DNA from: Chromatiales bacterium (ex Bugula neritina AB1)
Lineage (GTDB): Bacteria; Pseudomonadota; Gammaproteobacteria; Granulosicoccales; Granulosicoccaceae
Assembly (NCBI GenBank): GCA_001730015.1
Contig: MDLA01000115.1
Location: 62,001-126,000 of the forward strand
Length of the DNA stretch: 64,000 nucleotides
Reading direction: 5' to 3'
Every line of letters starts with the position of its first letter. The first letter of the stretch is position 1. The translations under genes and the position numbers were made by a program. This document shows positions 38,171 through 47,936 of the stretch, in pieces. Under the pieces are notes generated by a model. It was not told the DNA's origin. It worked only from the letters and a program-made list of their open reading frames with translations, and did no database searches.

Positions 38171-38947
38171 ATGACGCCAGACTATCTGATCGTACAAAAA
38201 GAAGACAACATCGCAACGCTCACCCTTAATCGACCGGACAAGTTTAACGCTCTCTCGGCGGAACTGCTCACACAATTGTCTGCAGCTCTTGACGACATCA
38301 AAACCGATCAGTCAATCAGCGTTGTGATCATTGCCGCACATGGCAGAGCGTTCTGTGCCGGACACGATCTACGGCAGATGCGCGCAAATCATTCGGAACC
38401 GTATTATCAAGAGCTATTTAATCAGTGCTCACGGATGATGCAGCAGATTGCCACCCTTCCACAACCTGTCATAGCCAGGGTCCAGGGCCTGGCAACCGCC
38501 GCTGGCTGCCAACTGGTCGCTACGTGTGACCTGGCAGTGGCTTCAGACAATGCCCGCTTCGCAGTGTCCGGGGTTAACCTCGGATTGTTTTGCAGCACAC
38601 CGGCGGTGGCGCTATCACGCAATGTATCCCGCAAACGTGCATTCGAAATGCTGGTAACAGGAGATTTTATCGATTCAGCAACCGCCGTTGAGTACGGTTT
38701 GATCAATCACGCCGTCGCAGCAGACAAGCTCGATTCAGCGGTTGCATCCCTCGCAGAAAAAATTGCTGGCAAACCGAAATCCGGCATCAGTGTCGGCAAG
38801 CAATTATTCTATAGCCAGCTATCCAGAACACTGCCAGATGCCTATCAACAAGCGGCTGACGTTATGGCCTGCAATATGATGTCGGAAGAAACTGTAGAGC
38901 ATGTTGATGCGTTTCTGGAAAAACGACCTCCACAGTTCAGCTCGTAG
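38171..38947 (+). CDS. Enoyl-CoA hydratase/isomerase family protein
   Basis: A 258-residue crotonase-fold protein, starting MTPDYLIVQKEDNIATLTLN; an upstream GTG at 38129 gives an unusual Cys-rich extension and is rejected. Oxyanion-hole regions are HGRAFCAGHDLRQM and GLATAAGCQLVATCDLAVAS, and CoA-binding residues sit in FAVSGVNLGLFCSTPAVALSR. The pattern is close to the ECHDC3-like group. The two usual hydratase Glu residues are not obvious, so an isomerase or non-canonical activity is possible. It is divergent from the thioesterase gene. Confidence 0.85.
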   Translation: MTPDYLIVQKEDNIATLTLNRPDKFNALSAELLTQLSAALDDIKTDQSISVVIIAAHGRAFCAGHDLRQMRANHSEPYYQELFNQCSRMMQQIATLPQPVIARVQGLATAAGCQLVATCDLAVASDNARFAVSGVNLGLFCSTPAVALSRNVSRKRAFEMLVTGDFIDSATAVEYGLINHAVAADKLDSAVASLAEKIAGKPKSGISVGKQLFYSQLSRTLPDAYQQAADVMACNMMSEETVEHVDAFLEKRPPQFSS

Positions 38948-39151
38948 TCGAGAATTATTAATCCATCTATGGTTCCGGGCAGCTGGCAGGAAGGTGGGCA
39001 GGCGCCTCTGCATGAAGTAAAAACCGACCGGTTTCATCAGTACGTGTGATGGTAGTTAAGTTCAATTGCCGTGTCGCCGCTAACTCTGCTGAAATTAAAA
39101 AATAAGAGGCATCGGCAATATTGCCTGACGCCCGCTGCCCCGGGGGACACC

Positions 39152-39541
39152 ATGGATACAAAAGAACTCACCTACCTGAACACGCTCGCGATAAGCTGTC
39201 TTGCGACAGGCCTTGTCGATGAAGCACAGCCAGCATTCGAGTTACTGGCGACATCCGCTCCGGATCACAGTGCCGGTCCGGTCGGCCTTGCAAGCGTGGA
39301 GCTCGCTCGCGGCAACTACGACGCTGCGTGTGAAATTTTGCAGCAACGTGCTGACAAACTCGGCGTCGATAAGGTTCTGGCTCGAAAAATTCTGAAAAAC
39401 GCACTCATCGCTACTCATCGCTCCAACGATGCAGACGAACTGCATGATCGGCTGGCCGAACTGAATGCAGCCAATGACGACAACGAGTACCTTCAGCAAT
39501 CGCATAAATTTTTCGGTACCGGCGACCCGCGCCTGCTGTAG
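39152..39541 (+). CDS. Small TPR-like hypothetical protein
   Basis: A 129-residue protein starting at ATG 39152, with GGGGGA upstream; the longer frame from 39071 is less likely. It is made of paired helices with TPR-like spacing: LNTLAISCLATGLVDEAQPAFELL followed by GLASVELARGNYDAACEILQQ. There is no signal peptide and no enzyme motif. It lies 90 bp before rnd on the same strand. A scaffold or chaperone-like role is possible, but nothing specific can be claimed. Confidence 0.7.
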   Translation: MDTKELTYLNTLAISCLATGLVDEAQPAFELLATSAPDHSAGPVGLASVELARGNYDAACEILQQRADKLGVDKVLARKILKNALIATHRSNDADELHDRLAELNAANDDNEYLQQSHKFFGTGDPRLL

Positions 39542-39631
39542 ACAGTGTAAAACCATGACGTCAGTGTCTGTAGTTCTAACGCACTGTCTCACTGAAAGGT
39601 TATGATCAAGGTTTCGCTCAGGCGGTATTAA

Positions 39632-40789
39632 ATGAAACCTGCTCCAACGATTGACTACATCGATACTGCTGCCGACCTGGATGCCTACGCAGCCAGTCTG
39701 GCGGGTTGCAGCTGGATGGCAATCGACACCGAGTTTTTACGCGAGCGAACCTACCGCCCCGAGCTTTGCCTGCTGCAGATTGCAGCCGCGGGGCGTATCA
39801 CCTGCATCGATCCGCTGGCGCTGGATAATATCGAGCCATTGCTCGATGTGATCTACGATCCCTCAGTGATCAAAGTACTCCACGCCGCGAGCCAGGACCT
39901 GGAAATTTTTTATTGGCTCAGAGGCGAAGTCCCCAGCAATCTGTTCGATACCCAGATCGCTGCTCCTTTGCTCGGTCATCAGGAACAGATCGGCTACGGC
40001 ACCCTGGTTAAAGAAATTCTGGGCGTAGACCTGGAAAAATCTCACTCTCGAGCCGACTGGACACGCAGACCTCTGCCGAAGAAGCAGCTCGACTACGCTG
40101 CTGATGATGTTATTTACCTTTCAAAGATGTACCCGATAATGCGTAAAAAGCTGCACAGCCTCGATCGCCTGCAGTGGCTGGATCAGGAATGGCTCGATCT
40201 GACTAACGTCGATCTCTACCTGAAACCGGCTGAGCATATGTGGAAAAAACTACGCCAGGTCGACAAGCTCAAAGGACCGAGACTTGCCGTGGCACAGCAA
40301 TTGGCACAATGGCGGGAGCTGACTGCACGCGAATCCAACCTGCCGAGAAGCTGGTTACTCAAAGACGATGTCCTGCTCGATCTGGCCAAACAGATGCCTG
40401 AAAGCGAGGCGGAACTGAAATACATCCGCAGCCTGTCCGATAGTACAAAACGCCAGCATGGCGCCGCGATGATCGACATCATTTCCAGGGCGGCGAAGAC
40501 CACTCCTGAGAAAATGATCATACCCGCGAAAAAGGCCAAACTCACCATACGCCAGGATGCAGCACTCGATGTACTGACAGCCGTTGCCAAATCCTACGCA
40601 GAAGAGCTTCAAATCAATTCAGCCGTACTGGCGCCGAGGAAATCGCTGGAAGATCTCATCCGTGGAAATCGCGATACTAAAATTCTAAAGGGTTGGCGCG
40701 AACCCTTAATCGGCAGGCAGATATGCTCACTGATCGATGGCGAAGGCACAATTCATTTTGCTGACGGTCAGTTGCAAATAACCGGCTGA
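39632..40789 (+). CDS. rnd: Ribonuclease D
   Basis: A 385-residue DEDDy 3'-5' exoribonuclease that trims tRNA and other stable RNA 3' ends. The exonuclease motifs are WMAIDTEFLRERTY (D, E), HAASQDLEIFYWL (D) and LDYAADDVIYLSKMY (Y-x3-D). An HRDC domain follows (about 210-290), and a second, weaker HRDC-like region lies at the C-terminus. Length matches E. coli RNase D (375). Confidence 0.95.
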   Translation: MKPAPTIDYIDTAADLDAYAASLAGCSWMAIDTEFLRERTYRPELCLLQIAAAGRITCIDPLALDNIEPLLDVIYDPSVIKVLHAASQDLEIFYWLRGEVPSNLFDTQIAAPLLGHQEQIGYGTLVKEILGVDLEKSHSRADWTRRPLPKKQLDYAADDVIYLSKMYPIMRKKLHSLDRLQWLDQEWLDLTNVDLYLKPAEHMWKKLRQVDKLKGPRLAVAQQLAQWRELTARESNLPRSWLLKDDVLLDLAKQMPESEAELKYIRSLSDSTKRQHGAAMIDIISRAAKTTPEKMIIPAKKAKLTIRQDAALDVLTAVAKSYAEELQINSAVLAPRKSLEDLIRGNRDTKILKGWREPLIGRQICSLIDGEGTIHFADGQLQITG

Positions 40790-40941
40790 CATCAGTCAAA
40801 CGGGCAACAACACGCTTCCGTGACAGAAGCATCCAGCGCCGGCACCCAGCAATATTCCCGCTCCTAAATCAACGAATTCTCTGTCATTCGTTGCAAGACT
40901 TTCATACACTAGAGCGCCTGATCTCCTCCAGCTGTCCTGCA

Positions 40942-42012
40942 ATGACCACAAAACTCAGCAACGTAAATATAGTTTCAGAATCTGTACTTATTACCCCTCG
41001 CGCGTTACGCAATGAGCTACCACGCTCGCCGTACGCAACGGCAACCGTAAATGCCGGACGCGACACAGTAGAGGCGATTCTGGATCGACGGGATCCCCGA
41101 CTGCTGGTTGTCGCGGGGCCCTGCTCTATACATGATATCGATGCCGCCAAGGACTACGCCCGACGGCTCAAGGAAATTCACGATAAGCACTCGGATTCCC
41201 TGTTCATCGTCATGCGAGTCTATTTCGAAAAACCTCGGACCACCGTCGGCTGGAAAGGCTTTATCAACGATCCCGACCTCAACGATTCATTCGATATTGA
41301 CAAAGGTCTGCACAAAGCACGTGAACTGTTGATCTGGCTTGCCGAGCTGGGCTTGCCGGCGGGAACAGAAGCACTGGACCCGATCAGCCCACAGTATCTG
41401 TCTGATCTGTTTTCCTGGACTGCGATCGGCGCGCGGACTTCCGAATCACAAACTCATCGGGAAATGTCGAGCGGCCTGTCGACACCGGTCGGGTTCAAAA
41501 ACGGGACAGACGGCAGTCTGGACATCGCCATTAACGCCATGAAGTCCGCCTCATCGCCGCATCGCTTTCTCGGGATTAACAACGACGGACAAGTCACCCG
41601 GCTCGAGACCCGCGGCAACGCCTACGGGCACGTAATTCTGCGCGGTGGATCAGAACCCAACTATGACTCGGTCAGTGTTGCCATTGCAGAACAGGCACTG
41701 GTAAAAGCGAACCTCGCAGAAAATCTAGTTGTCGATTGCAGCCATGCCAACTCACACAAGAATTTTGAGCTACAACCACTGGTAGCTGACAACGTGTGCA
41801 AGCAGATCGCAGAGGGAAATAGATCAATCATCGGTATCATGCTGGAAAGCCACCTGTCCAGCGGCAATCAAAAACTCGGCGACAACCCCGACTCTCTAAC
41901 CTACGGCGTCTCAATTACCGATGAGTGCATCGACTGGGAAACTACCGAAACTCTGATGAGTTCTATGGCTGATCAAATTCGGGAACCGTTGCGACAACGT
42001 GTGTCCAGTTAA
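40942..42012 (+). CDS. 3-deoxy-7-phosphoheptulonate synthase, class I (DAHP synthase)
   Basis: A 356-residue aroFGH-type DAHP synthase that joins phosphoenolpyruvate and erythrose 4-phosphate in the first step of the shikimate pathway. Landmarks are [40 protein letters not shown], the [16 protein letters not shown] region and [12 protein letters not shown]. Which feedback type (F, G or H) it is cannot be read by eye. The start at 40942 fits the family length. The apt gene begins 13 bp later, so the three genes to gpt may be one transcript. Confidence 0.93.
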   Translation: MTTKLSNVNIVSESVLITPRALRNELPRSPYATATVNAGRDTVEAILDRRDPRLLVVAGPCSIHDIDAAKDYARRLKEIHDKHSDSLFIVMRVYFEKPRTTVGWKGFINDPDLNDSFDIDKGLHKARELLIWLAELGLPAGTEALDPISPQYLSDLFSWTAIGARTSESQTHREMSSGLSTPVGFKNGTDGSLDIAINAMKSASSPHRFLGINNDGQVTRLETRGNAYGHVILRGGSEPNYDSVSVAIAEQALVKANLAENLVVDCSHANSHKNFELQPLVADNVCKQIAEGNRSIIGIMLESHLSSGNQKLGDNPDSLTYGVSITDECIDWETTETLMSSMADQIREPLRQRVSS

Positions 42013-42025
42013 CCTGACCGACACC

Positions 42026-42583
42026 ATGAAAGCCGATCAATCAGAGTACTTTAGCAATTACATACACGCGCGGGTCCGCACCATTGCAGACTGGCCGGCA
42101 GCAGGTGTTCAGTTTCGTGATATCACCCCGCTGTTGCAGAATCCGGCAACCTTTCGGCGTTTGGTAGACTGCTTCGTCCATCGCTATTACGATCACGATA
42201 TTGACGTACTGGCGTGTATAGATGCGCGTGGATTTATCATTGGTGGCGCACTCGCCTATGAACTCAGCACCAGTCTCGTGCCCATCCGCAAGCGTGGAAA
42301 GCTGCCCTTCGAAACGGTTTGCGAATCCTATGAACTAGAGTATGGCACCGCCGAGGTTGAATTACACAAAGATGCTATCTCCAAAGGCCAGCGGGTTCTG
42401 GTTCTTGACGATCTCATCGCCACTGGCGGCACCATGCTGGCTGCGTGTTCGTTAATCACGCGCCTGGGCGGGACCATTGAAGAGGTTGCGGCGATCATCG
42501 ATTTACCAGACCTGCAAGGATCAAAAAAACTGCGCGAAGCCGGCTTCGATGTATTCAGTATTTGCGAATTCGAGGGGGAATAA
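42026..42583 (+). CDS. apt: Adenine phosphoribosyltransferase
   Basis: A 185-residue type I PRTase converting adenine and PRPP to AMP. It starts [20 protein letters not shown]; the classic core is [36 protein letters not shown] and [14 protein letters not shown]. The PRPP-binding loop is [18 protein letters not shown]. The stop codon shares one base with the start of gpt (TAATG), so the two purine-salvage genes are translationally coupled. Confidence 0.95.
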   Translation: MKADQSEYFSNYIHARVRTIADWPAAGVQFRDITPLLQNPATFRRLVDCFVHRYYDHDIDVLACIDARGFIIGGALAYELSTSLVPIRKRGKLPFETVCESYELEYGTAEVELHKDAISKGQRVLVLDDLIATGGTMLAACSLITRLGGTIEEVAAIIDLPDLQGSKKLREAGFDVFSICEFEGE

Positions 42584-43068
42584 TGTCCGACACCGATTTC
42601 AGCACCCACGAACGATTTTTTGTCTCATGGGAAGAGTTACACCGCGACACAAGAAAGCTGGCAAAGCGTTTACTCCCGGCAGAGCAGTGGCAGGGAGCCA
42701 TTGCAATTACCCGCGGGGGTCTGATTCCCGCAGCGATTATCGCACGCGAATTGAACATCCGGCTGATTGACACCATCTGCATCAAAACCTACGACTACCA
42801 GGAACGCGGTGACAGTAAAATAATAAAACAATGCGATACAGACGGCACTCGAATGCTGTTGATCGATGACCTCGTCGATACAGGAAAAACTGCCCGCGCA
42901 GTAAAGTCGATTGTACCGAATGCCCGCTTTGTTACGGTCTACGCTAAACCGGAAGGTCGCAGAGAAGTGGACGATTTCATCAAGGAAGTACCGCAGGATA
43001 CCTGGATAAATTTCCCGTGGGATATGGAACTGAATTATTCTAGTCCTCTCGTAGACAGAGAAGACTAG
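42583..43068 (+). CDS. gpt: Xanthine-guanine phosphoribosyltransferase
   Basis: A 161-residue Gpt orthologue that salvages xanthine, guanine and hypoxanthine. RFFVSWEELHRDTRKLAKRL, AIAITRGGLIPAAIIAREL, the PRPP loop MLLIDDLVDTGKTARA and VPQDTWINFPWDME follow E. coli Gpt along its length. GGGGGA precedes ATG 42583. It is directly coupled to apt, giving a compact purine-base salvage pair. Confidence 0.95.
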   Translation: MSDTDFSTHERFFVSWEELHRDTRKLAKRLLPAEQWQGAIAITRGGLIPAAIIARELNIRLIDTICIKTYDYQERGDSKIIKQCDTDGTRMLLIDDLVDTGKTARAVKSIVPNARFVTVYAKPEGRREVDDFIKEVPQDTWINFPWDMELNYSSPLVDRED

Positions 43069-43244
43069 CCAAGCTTCACAAGTTACACCGTTCCAGTAAA
43101 GCTGCAAACCTGCTGCCGACACCTGTTTTCAGATAAATAACACGGAACCTATAACTTTGCTTTTAGCCATGCTCGCCGCTACTCAATGGAATGCAACAGT
43201 GTGCAATAATCTGTGTGTTTACGCTTTCTTTTAATGGAGACGAC

Positions 43245-43889
43245 ATGCTCAGATTTTTCCTGGGACTGATTCTGGTACAGATCGCAGCGCTACTGATCTA
43301 CCGTCTGAATGCTGGCTCCAACGGTATAGAAATAGTGCTGCTGATGGCATTCACCGTTTCACTACTGGCTGGCATAACCGCCTTGTGGTTCAGCACTATC
43401 TCGCGGCAACTCAGTGACCAGCGAATAGCCGCACTAAAAGAGAAGTTTGCCGCCGAGCGCGAAAAGATCAATGTTAAAGCTGAGCGAGCCAAAACCAGAC
43501 TCGTTAAAAAGACGCAAAAAGAGATTGAAACCAACGCCCGACGCGCTAATACCGGTGCAAATTTCAAAGTAGGTGCCGCAATCGCGGTTGCAGCTGGCTT
43601 TGGTGTAATGATGATGTTCACACAATTTATAACATTGGGTCTGCTCACACTCACCACAGCTGGTGGTGCAGTAGGCGGTTATCTGGCTCGCTCCCGACGA
43701 GAAGATACGCTAGCCGGCCCTGATTATAAATTGATTGACGCCGAAGAACTGGAAGACAGCACGCTGGCCAGCCTGCCGGCACCGGAAAATGCTGATCCAC
43801 TAACCACCGGGACAACTGAGCCGAAAGTAATAGAAATAGAAGCAGATACAGAATCTAAATCGGTATCGAAACCAAGCAAAAACGATTAA
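43245..43889 (+). CDS. Hypothetical membrane protein with cytoplasmic coiled coil
   Basis: A 214-residue protein from ATG 43245 (GGAGA upstream). Two N-terminal spans (FFLGLILVQIAALLIY and VLLMAFTVSLLAGITALWF) are followed by a highly charged coiled coil (about 50-100: LKEKFAAEREKINVKAERAK). A glycine-rich hydrophobic pair (about 105-150) and an acidic, likely disordered tail come next. No family is recognised. Its stop overlaps the converging Nmad3-like gene by 4 bp. Confidence 0.7.
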   Translation: MLRFFLGLILVQIAALLIYRLNAGSNGIEIVLLMAFTVSLLAGITALWFSTISRQLSDQRIAALKEKFAAEREKINVKAERAKTRLVKKTQKEIETNARRANTGANFKVGAAIAVAAGFGVMMMFTQFITLGLLTLTTAGGAVGGYLARSRREDTLAGPDYKLIDAEELEDSTLASLPAPENADPLTTGTTEPKVIEIEADTESKSVSKPSKND

Positions 43890-44728
43890 GCAGCAAACAG
43901 TTCCCTGATCCATTGCACACCTTCCGGATAGTGACCCAGATCAAGCACAAACTCCTGCCCTCTGGCCGCCGACCGAAGCTCCACGCTGTTATTCTTTTTT
44001 TCCCATCTGCCTGCATCACCATGATAGCTCAGCACACTCTGTCGCTTAACAGGATGCATCCACGGTGGCAGCTTCCATATAGAACGACTGCGCCCGACGG
44101 CAGTTAGGCAACGGATAGGATGGTACTGCGCAAACACTCCGCCGCCCGCACACGCTTCCAGCCCACCGATATCAAGAAAACGCGGCGCTTCATACACGGT
44201 ATTCTGTCCGCTGAAGCTGCCATGAAAATGAGGGTGATAATTGAGCCGGGACAACAGGGACTGATCGATAACTGATGCAACCAGATGTATGGAATCAATT
44301 TGCAGCCAGCCGAAAATAACGTGCTGGTCCGGAGCCCCCGCAACAAAGCACCAGCGACGCCGCTTCCATTCAACCTGCTTGAACCATCCAAAAAAAAGAA
44401 AAATATCTCCCTCGGCAACTCCGAGAGATTGCAGATGAGTCTGCGCTGCTCCGCATTGGCCAAACAACGGCCGCCAGTCTGGTTTTCGATCGAGTTGCCA
44501 ACTGGCTAAATCCGGGTCGAGATGTACCCGATCGCGCCGCCTGAGCTTTCCGGCGCTCAATTGATGCACAAGCCTGCCTACATCGTTATCCGATTTTATA
44601 TCACCGTATGTTACAGGTGCTCTCACATCCGGTATCGCAATGGACTGCATTGAGCCATCCGGAAAAATCGGACTGGGGAAGCCACCGGCACTGCTATCTA
44701 CTCCCTTGCGACTCAGAATTAGTTTCAT
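43886..44728 (-). CDS. Nmad3-like protein (nucleotide modification associated domain 3)
   Basis: A 280-residue protein starting MKLILSRKGVDSSAGGFPSP, a pattern I associate with the Nmad3 family (PF18754), described computationally in DNA-base-modification contexts. Further features are DIFLFFGWFKQVE, NYHPHFHGSFSG, VYEAPRFLDIGG and a C-terminal FVLDLGHYPEGVQWIRELF. The upstream TTG-GGC codons are a weaker start. The biochemical activity is not established; the neighbour 53 bp upstream on the same strand is a DNA alkyl-base glycosylase gene. The family call is from memory of the N-terminal motif. Confidence 0.7.
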   Translation of the reverse strand: MKLILSRKGVDSSAGGFPSPIFPDGSMQSIAIPDVRAPVTYGDIKSDNDVGRLVHQLSAGKLRRRDRVHLDPDLASWQLDRKPDWRPLFGQCGAAQTHLQSLGVAEGDIFLFFGWFKQVEWKRRRWCFVAGAPDQHVIFGWLQIDSIHLVASVIDQSLLSRLNYHPHFHGSFSGQNTVYEAPRFLDIGGLEACAGGGVFAQYHPIRCLTAVGRSRSIWKLPPWMHPVKRQSVLSYHGDAGRWEKKNNSVELRSAARGQEFVLDLGHYPEGVQWIRELFAA

Positions 44729-44781
44729 GCCCAAATCACTTCAACAGCCAGCGTGTGACCACAGTTGAATACAAAGCAATT

Positions 44782-45468
44782 TCACCACCGCACGCTGTCG
44801 GTGGCGCGCCACAGATACCAGGACGCAACTGTCCGGTAGGGACGCCATATTTCCCCCGCCTTCAGTAACTCACGAGCCGACAACATCTCCTCCAGGCCAT
44901 AAGCCATCATGTGGCCCTTTCGAATGCCCAGATCGGTCGCAGGCAATACATCGGCACGACCCAGATTAAAAACCATCAGCATTTCAACAGTCCACAAGCC
45001 GATTCCTTTCACATCAGTCAGGCAACGGATCAGATCTTCATCGCTGGCGTCAGTTAACTCTTGGTCTGCTGGTATCGCACCGGTGCGAATTTTCTGCGAC
45101 AAATCCATCACCGACGCTACCTTTGCTCGAGAAAAACCGATCTCACGCAAACGACCTTCGCCCAGTTCAACAATTCGTGCCGGTGATACGTCGTCGTCAC
45201 AAGCGTCAAGCAATCGGGAATGAATAGCGGCAGCTGATTTAGTGGATAACATCTGGTACACAATTGCCCGTACCAGAGACTCATAGATTGTCAGCTCTGC
45301 CTCGCTTCGAATTGCTGTCTTCCCCACCCGGCGCATCAGCGAAGCCATGGTTTTATCTACTTTCCGCAAATGTTTTTGCGCTTCGGTAAATGAATAACAA
45401 AAAGGGTTCTGACGCAAAATACAAGTTTCCGGATAAGCGAACAACACCATAATGCCATAGAATTGCAT
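44782..45468 (-). CDS. DNA-3-methyladenine glycosylase II (AlkA/Mag family)
   Basis: A 228-residue HhH-GPD glycosylase that removes alkylated purines. The helix-hairpin-helix reads LTDVKGIGLWTVEMLMVF and the catalytic Asp lies in LPATDLGIRKGHM. The N-terminal lobe has SLVRAIVYQMLSTKSAAAIH, typical of the Mag-type short enzymes without the E. coli AlkA extra domain. Start choice is uncertain: ATG 45468 or 45450, both with weak ribosome-binding sites. It is co-directional with the Nmad3-like gene. Confidence 0.9.
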   Translation of the reverse strand: MQFYGIMVLFAYPETCILRQNPFCYSFTEAQKHLRKVDKTMASLMRRVGKTAIRSEAELTIYESLVRAIVYQMLSTKSAAAIHSRLLDACDDDVSPARIVELGEGRLREIGFSRAKVASVMDLSQKIRTGAIPADQELTDASDEDLIRCLTDVKGIGLWTVEMLMVFNLGRADVLPATDLGIRKGHMMAYGLEEMLSARELLKAGEIWRPYRTVASWYLWRATDSVRW

Positions 45469-45624
45469 TACTGAAGACAGTTGCTGCTTCTCTCACGCAT
45501 TGCTGCGAAATTTATATATCCTATTGCATTACGATAGATTCAACGCGGTGTAAAATCTCATCTTCATCCGATATGCGGCAGAAATACTGAGTCATCCAGA
45601 CCTGACGCTACAACGAGCTTCACG

Positions 45625-46599
45625 TTGAATACACTGAATTACGACTTTTTCTATAATTCTTCCAAGGCTCCCGAGCTCGATCGCTGGCTGGAAGAACTGA
45701 TCCCGACCATCGAACAGAACGCCGATCCGTCCCGACACGGAGACCTGCCCCGCTGGCTGTGTGCGCTACACGCACTGCCGGCCGTCACTACGGCACAAAC
45801 TTGTCTTGAGAGTAATCATATAACCTCCGTGGCCACTTCGCTTTGCGCTGAAAGTCTCAGTGCGATTGAAGAAAGCCTTAAGCAATTGCACCCCTGGCGC
45901 AAAGGGCCTTTTCAGCTACACGGTGTCCACATCGACTCGGAATGGCGTTGCGATAAAAAATGGGCAAGGCTCGCACCTCATATCGATCTATCCAATAGAA
46001 CCATTCTCGATGTCGGTTGCGGTAACGGCTATTACTGCCTGCGGATGTTAGGCGCTGGAGCCAGGACTGTAATCGGGATCGATCCAAATCTTCTATTCTG
46101 CACTCAATTTCTGGCAGTCAATCATTTCATTAAGCAGAGTAAAACCTGTGTACTGCCACTTGGAGTCGAGGCTATACAGGCCCGTCCATTTCCATTTGAC
46201 ACGGTTTTCTCAATGGGCATTTTGTACCATCGGCGCCAGCCACTGCAGCATCTGCAAACACTGGCCGCTTTACTACGAGCCGACGGTGAACTGGTTCTGG
46301 AAACACTGGTTATTGACGGCACAGAGCGGAATGAACTCATTCCACAAGAGCGTTACGCGAATATGCGCAATGTCTGGTCACTTCCGACCATACCGTTGTT
46401 GATTGCACAACTGGAGTCAGCCGGGTTCTCGAACATTAAATGTGTCGATGTCACGCAGACATCTACACAAGAGCAGCGCTCAACCGCCTGGATGCAGTTT
46501 CACTCACTGGAGCAAGCGCTCGATCCCGCAAACCACAATAAAACCATAGAAGGGTTGCCCGCACCGTTACGGGCCGTACTCATCGCGACACGCCGATAA
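45625..46599 (+). CDS. cmoB: tRNA U34 carboxymethyltransferase CmoB
   Basis: A 324-residue SAM-fold enzyme that uses carboxy-SAM to turn 5-hydroxyuridine-34 into 5-oxyacetyluridine in tRNAs reading four-fold codon boxes. Hallmarks are LHPWRKGPFQLHGVHIDSEW, TILDVGCGNGYYCLRMLGAGA, GIDPNLLFCTQF, GVEAIQ, and VFSMGILYHRRQPLQHL. It starts at TTG 45625. CmoA, which makes carboxy-SAM and is usually adjacent, is not in the window. Confidence 0.95.
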   Translation: MNTLNYDFFYNSSKAPELDRWLEELIPTIEQNADPSRHGDLPRWLCALHALPAVTTAQTCLESNHITSVATSLCAESLSAIEESLKQLHPWRKGPFQLHGVHIDSEWRCDKKWARLAPHIDLSNRTILDVGCGNGYYCLRMLGAGARTVIGIDPNLLFCTQFLAVNHFIKQSKTCVLPLGVEAIQARPFPFDTVFSMGILYHRRQPLQHLQTLAALLRADGELVLETLVIDGTERNELIPQERYANMRNVWSLPTIPLLIAQLESAGFSNIKCVDVTQTSTQEQRSTAWMQFHSLEQALDPANHNKTIEGLPAPLRAVLIATRR

Positions 46600-46923
46600 C
46601 AGATTGTCTGGCAACTCTATTATTGAACGTGAAGGCAACCTATTCGGCTGCCAGTTCTAATCAAACCTGCCAACCCGTAAACTAAGTTTTGCCGCAAAAC
46701 AATTCTGCGCAGTAAATCTTATGTGATGGCCGTTGACCGGGCCGGTTTTCGACAGTCACTGGCCAGGCTTCGATCAGTTCGGCACAATTTGTGACGTTTC
46801 AGTGATCAGCGACTGCAATACGTTATCCATTGTGCAATAATGCGCGCCGCGTCACTGTACGCTTGCAACCTGAGTAAAAAATTGACTAGCACTCCAATGC
46901 TCAAAGCAAGAAAGCGGGAATCA
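46600..46923. other. 324-bp intergenic region after cmoB
   Basis: No gene, RNA or repeat is recognised. A short GC-rich near-palindrome (GACCGGGCCGGTTTT, 46735-46749) could end the cmoB transcript. An alternative upstream start for the next gene (46840) lies within the gap. Nothing else stands out. Confidence 0.4.
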
Positions 46924-47907
46924 ATGGATTTCTCATGCAACTCTGCAACATTCCGTCGCGGCCCGCTTTGGTGGAATGATTCGACTCCACCTGACAACGG
47001 CACTCAGACCGAAGTCGATGATCAGCGATTCGTCTACTACGACGGTTACTGGATTCGCTACTACCAGCCTCCAGCGGAATCGCTGCTCGCTCGAAAGAAT
47101 CTCATCGAATCACTGACCCGACGCACTTTCCACCACACCGAACACGGGATAAACACTCCGGGTCACGCACTGGAAGAAGCGCGCGCCGCTTTCGAGAATG
47201 AAACCGACGACCGCAAAAAACGAGTGAATGCCGCAATGCTCGCCGGAGCACTTTTTAATCGCGCAACCGACATCTTTCGAACAGTGGTAGAACTGGGCGC
47301 TAACGGTGTGAAAATCAGCCGCAACAACGAGCTCATGCAAGAGTGCGGACAATGCTTCAAAGAAGCCCTGGATCTTGGTAAGCAGGTTAAGCACTACAGC
47401 GGACAGGAAGGTATTGACGAGCTGTGGGGTGAACCGTTCCGCGCTTTCACCGTTCCGATCGAACAGTTTTATGAATCGCGGTTTATCAAAATCGCCCAGG
47501 CAATGTGCAATATCGATTGTGTTGCCGATCGCATGAAGCAGGTTCTTCAGCCGCTACCTTCGTTTGAAGATGCCGATCGGTTAATCGACTATTTCGCCAC
47601 TGCAGCAAAGTATGAATGCGAAACCATGCGCAGCGATTCTGTCAACAACTTTCTAATCTGGCCCGAGTTCGTCTCTGCAAGCGAGCGACTGGCCGAATTT
47701 CCAGGCCATCCGTATCGAGATCCACAACTTCCCGTCTGGCTGCACAGTAATGGCACCAAACTGATTTACGACGGTAAAAGTCTTATTCAGTGGATTGCAC
47801 TTGCGCGGGTGCCCATGCCAGTTAGCACAGAGATGTTTATCGATGAATGCAACGAATTTAAATCAGCCACGCTGCGCGTTAAGCAGCCGTTGAAACAACA
47901 GCGCTAA
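46924..47907 (+). CDS. Unknown protein between cmoB and mnmD
   Basis: About 327 residues from ATG 46924 (GGGA upstream); ATG 46840 would add 28 residues. I do not recognise the family. It is soluble, without a signal peptide. The N-terminal third is aromatic-rich (FVYYDGYWIRYYQPP), the middle is helical (AAMLAGALFNRATDIFRTVVE), and Cys residues are scattered (ECGQCF, CNIDCVADR). The C-terminal part contains LIYDGKSLIQWIALARVPMP. It starts and ends between two tRNA wobble-uridine modification genes on the same strand, which is the only functional hint. Confidence 0.7.
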   Translation: MDFSCNSATFRRGPLWWNDSTPPDNGTQTEVDDQRFVYYDGYWIRYYQPPAESLLARKNLIESLTRRTFHHTEHGINTPGHALEEARAAFENETDDRKKRVNAAMLAGALFNRATDIFRTVVELGANGVKISRNNELMQECGQCFKEALDLGKQVKHYSGQEGIDELWGEPFRAFTVPIEQFYESRFIKIAQAMCNIDCVADRMKQVLQPLPSFEDADRLIDYFATAAKYECETMRSDSVNNFLIWPEFVSASERLAEFPGHPYRDPQLPVWLHSNGTKLIYDGKSLIQWIALARVPMPVSTEMFIDECNEFKSATLRVKQPLKQQR

Positions 47908-47936
47908 GACGCCAGCAGGCGCAAATCACTTATGGC

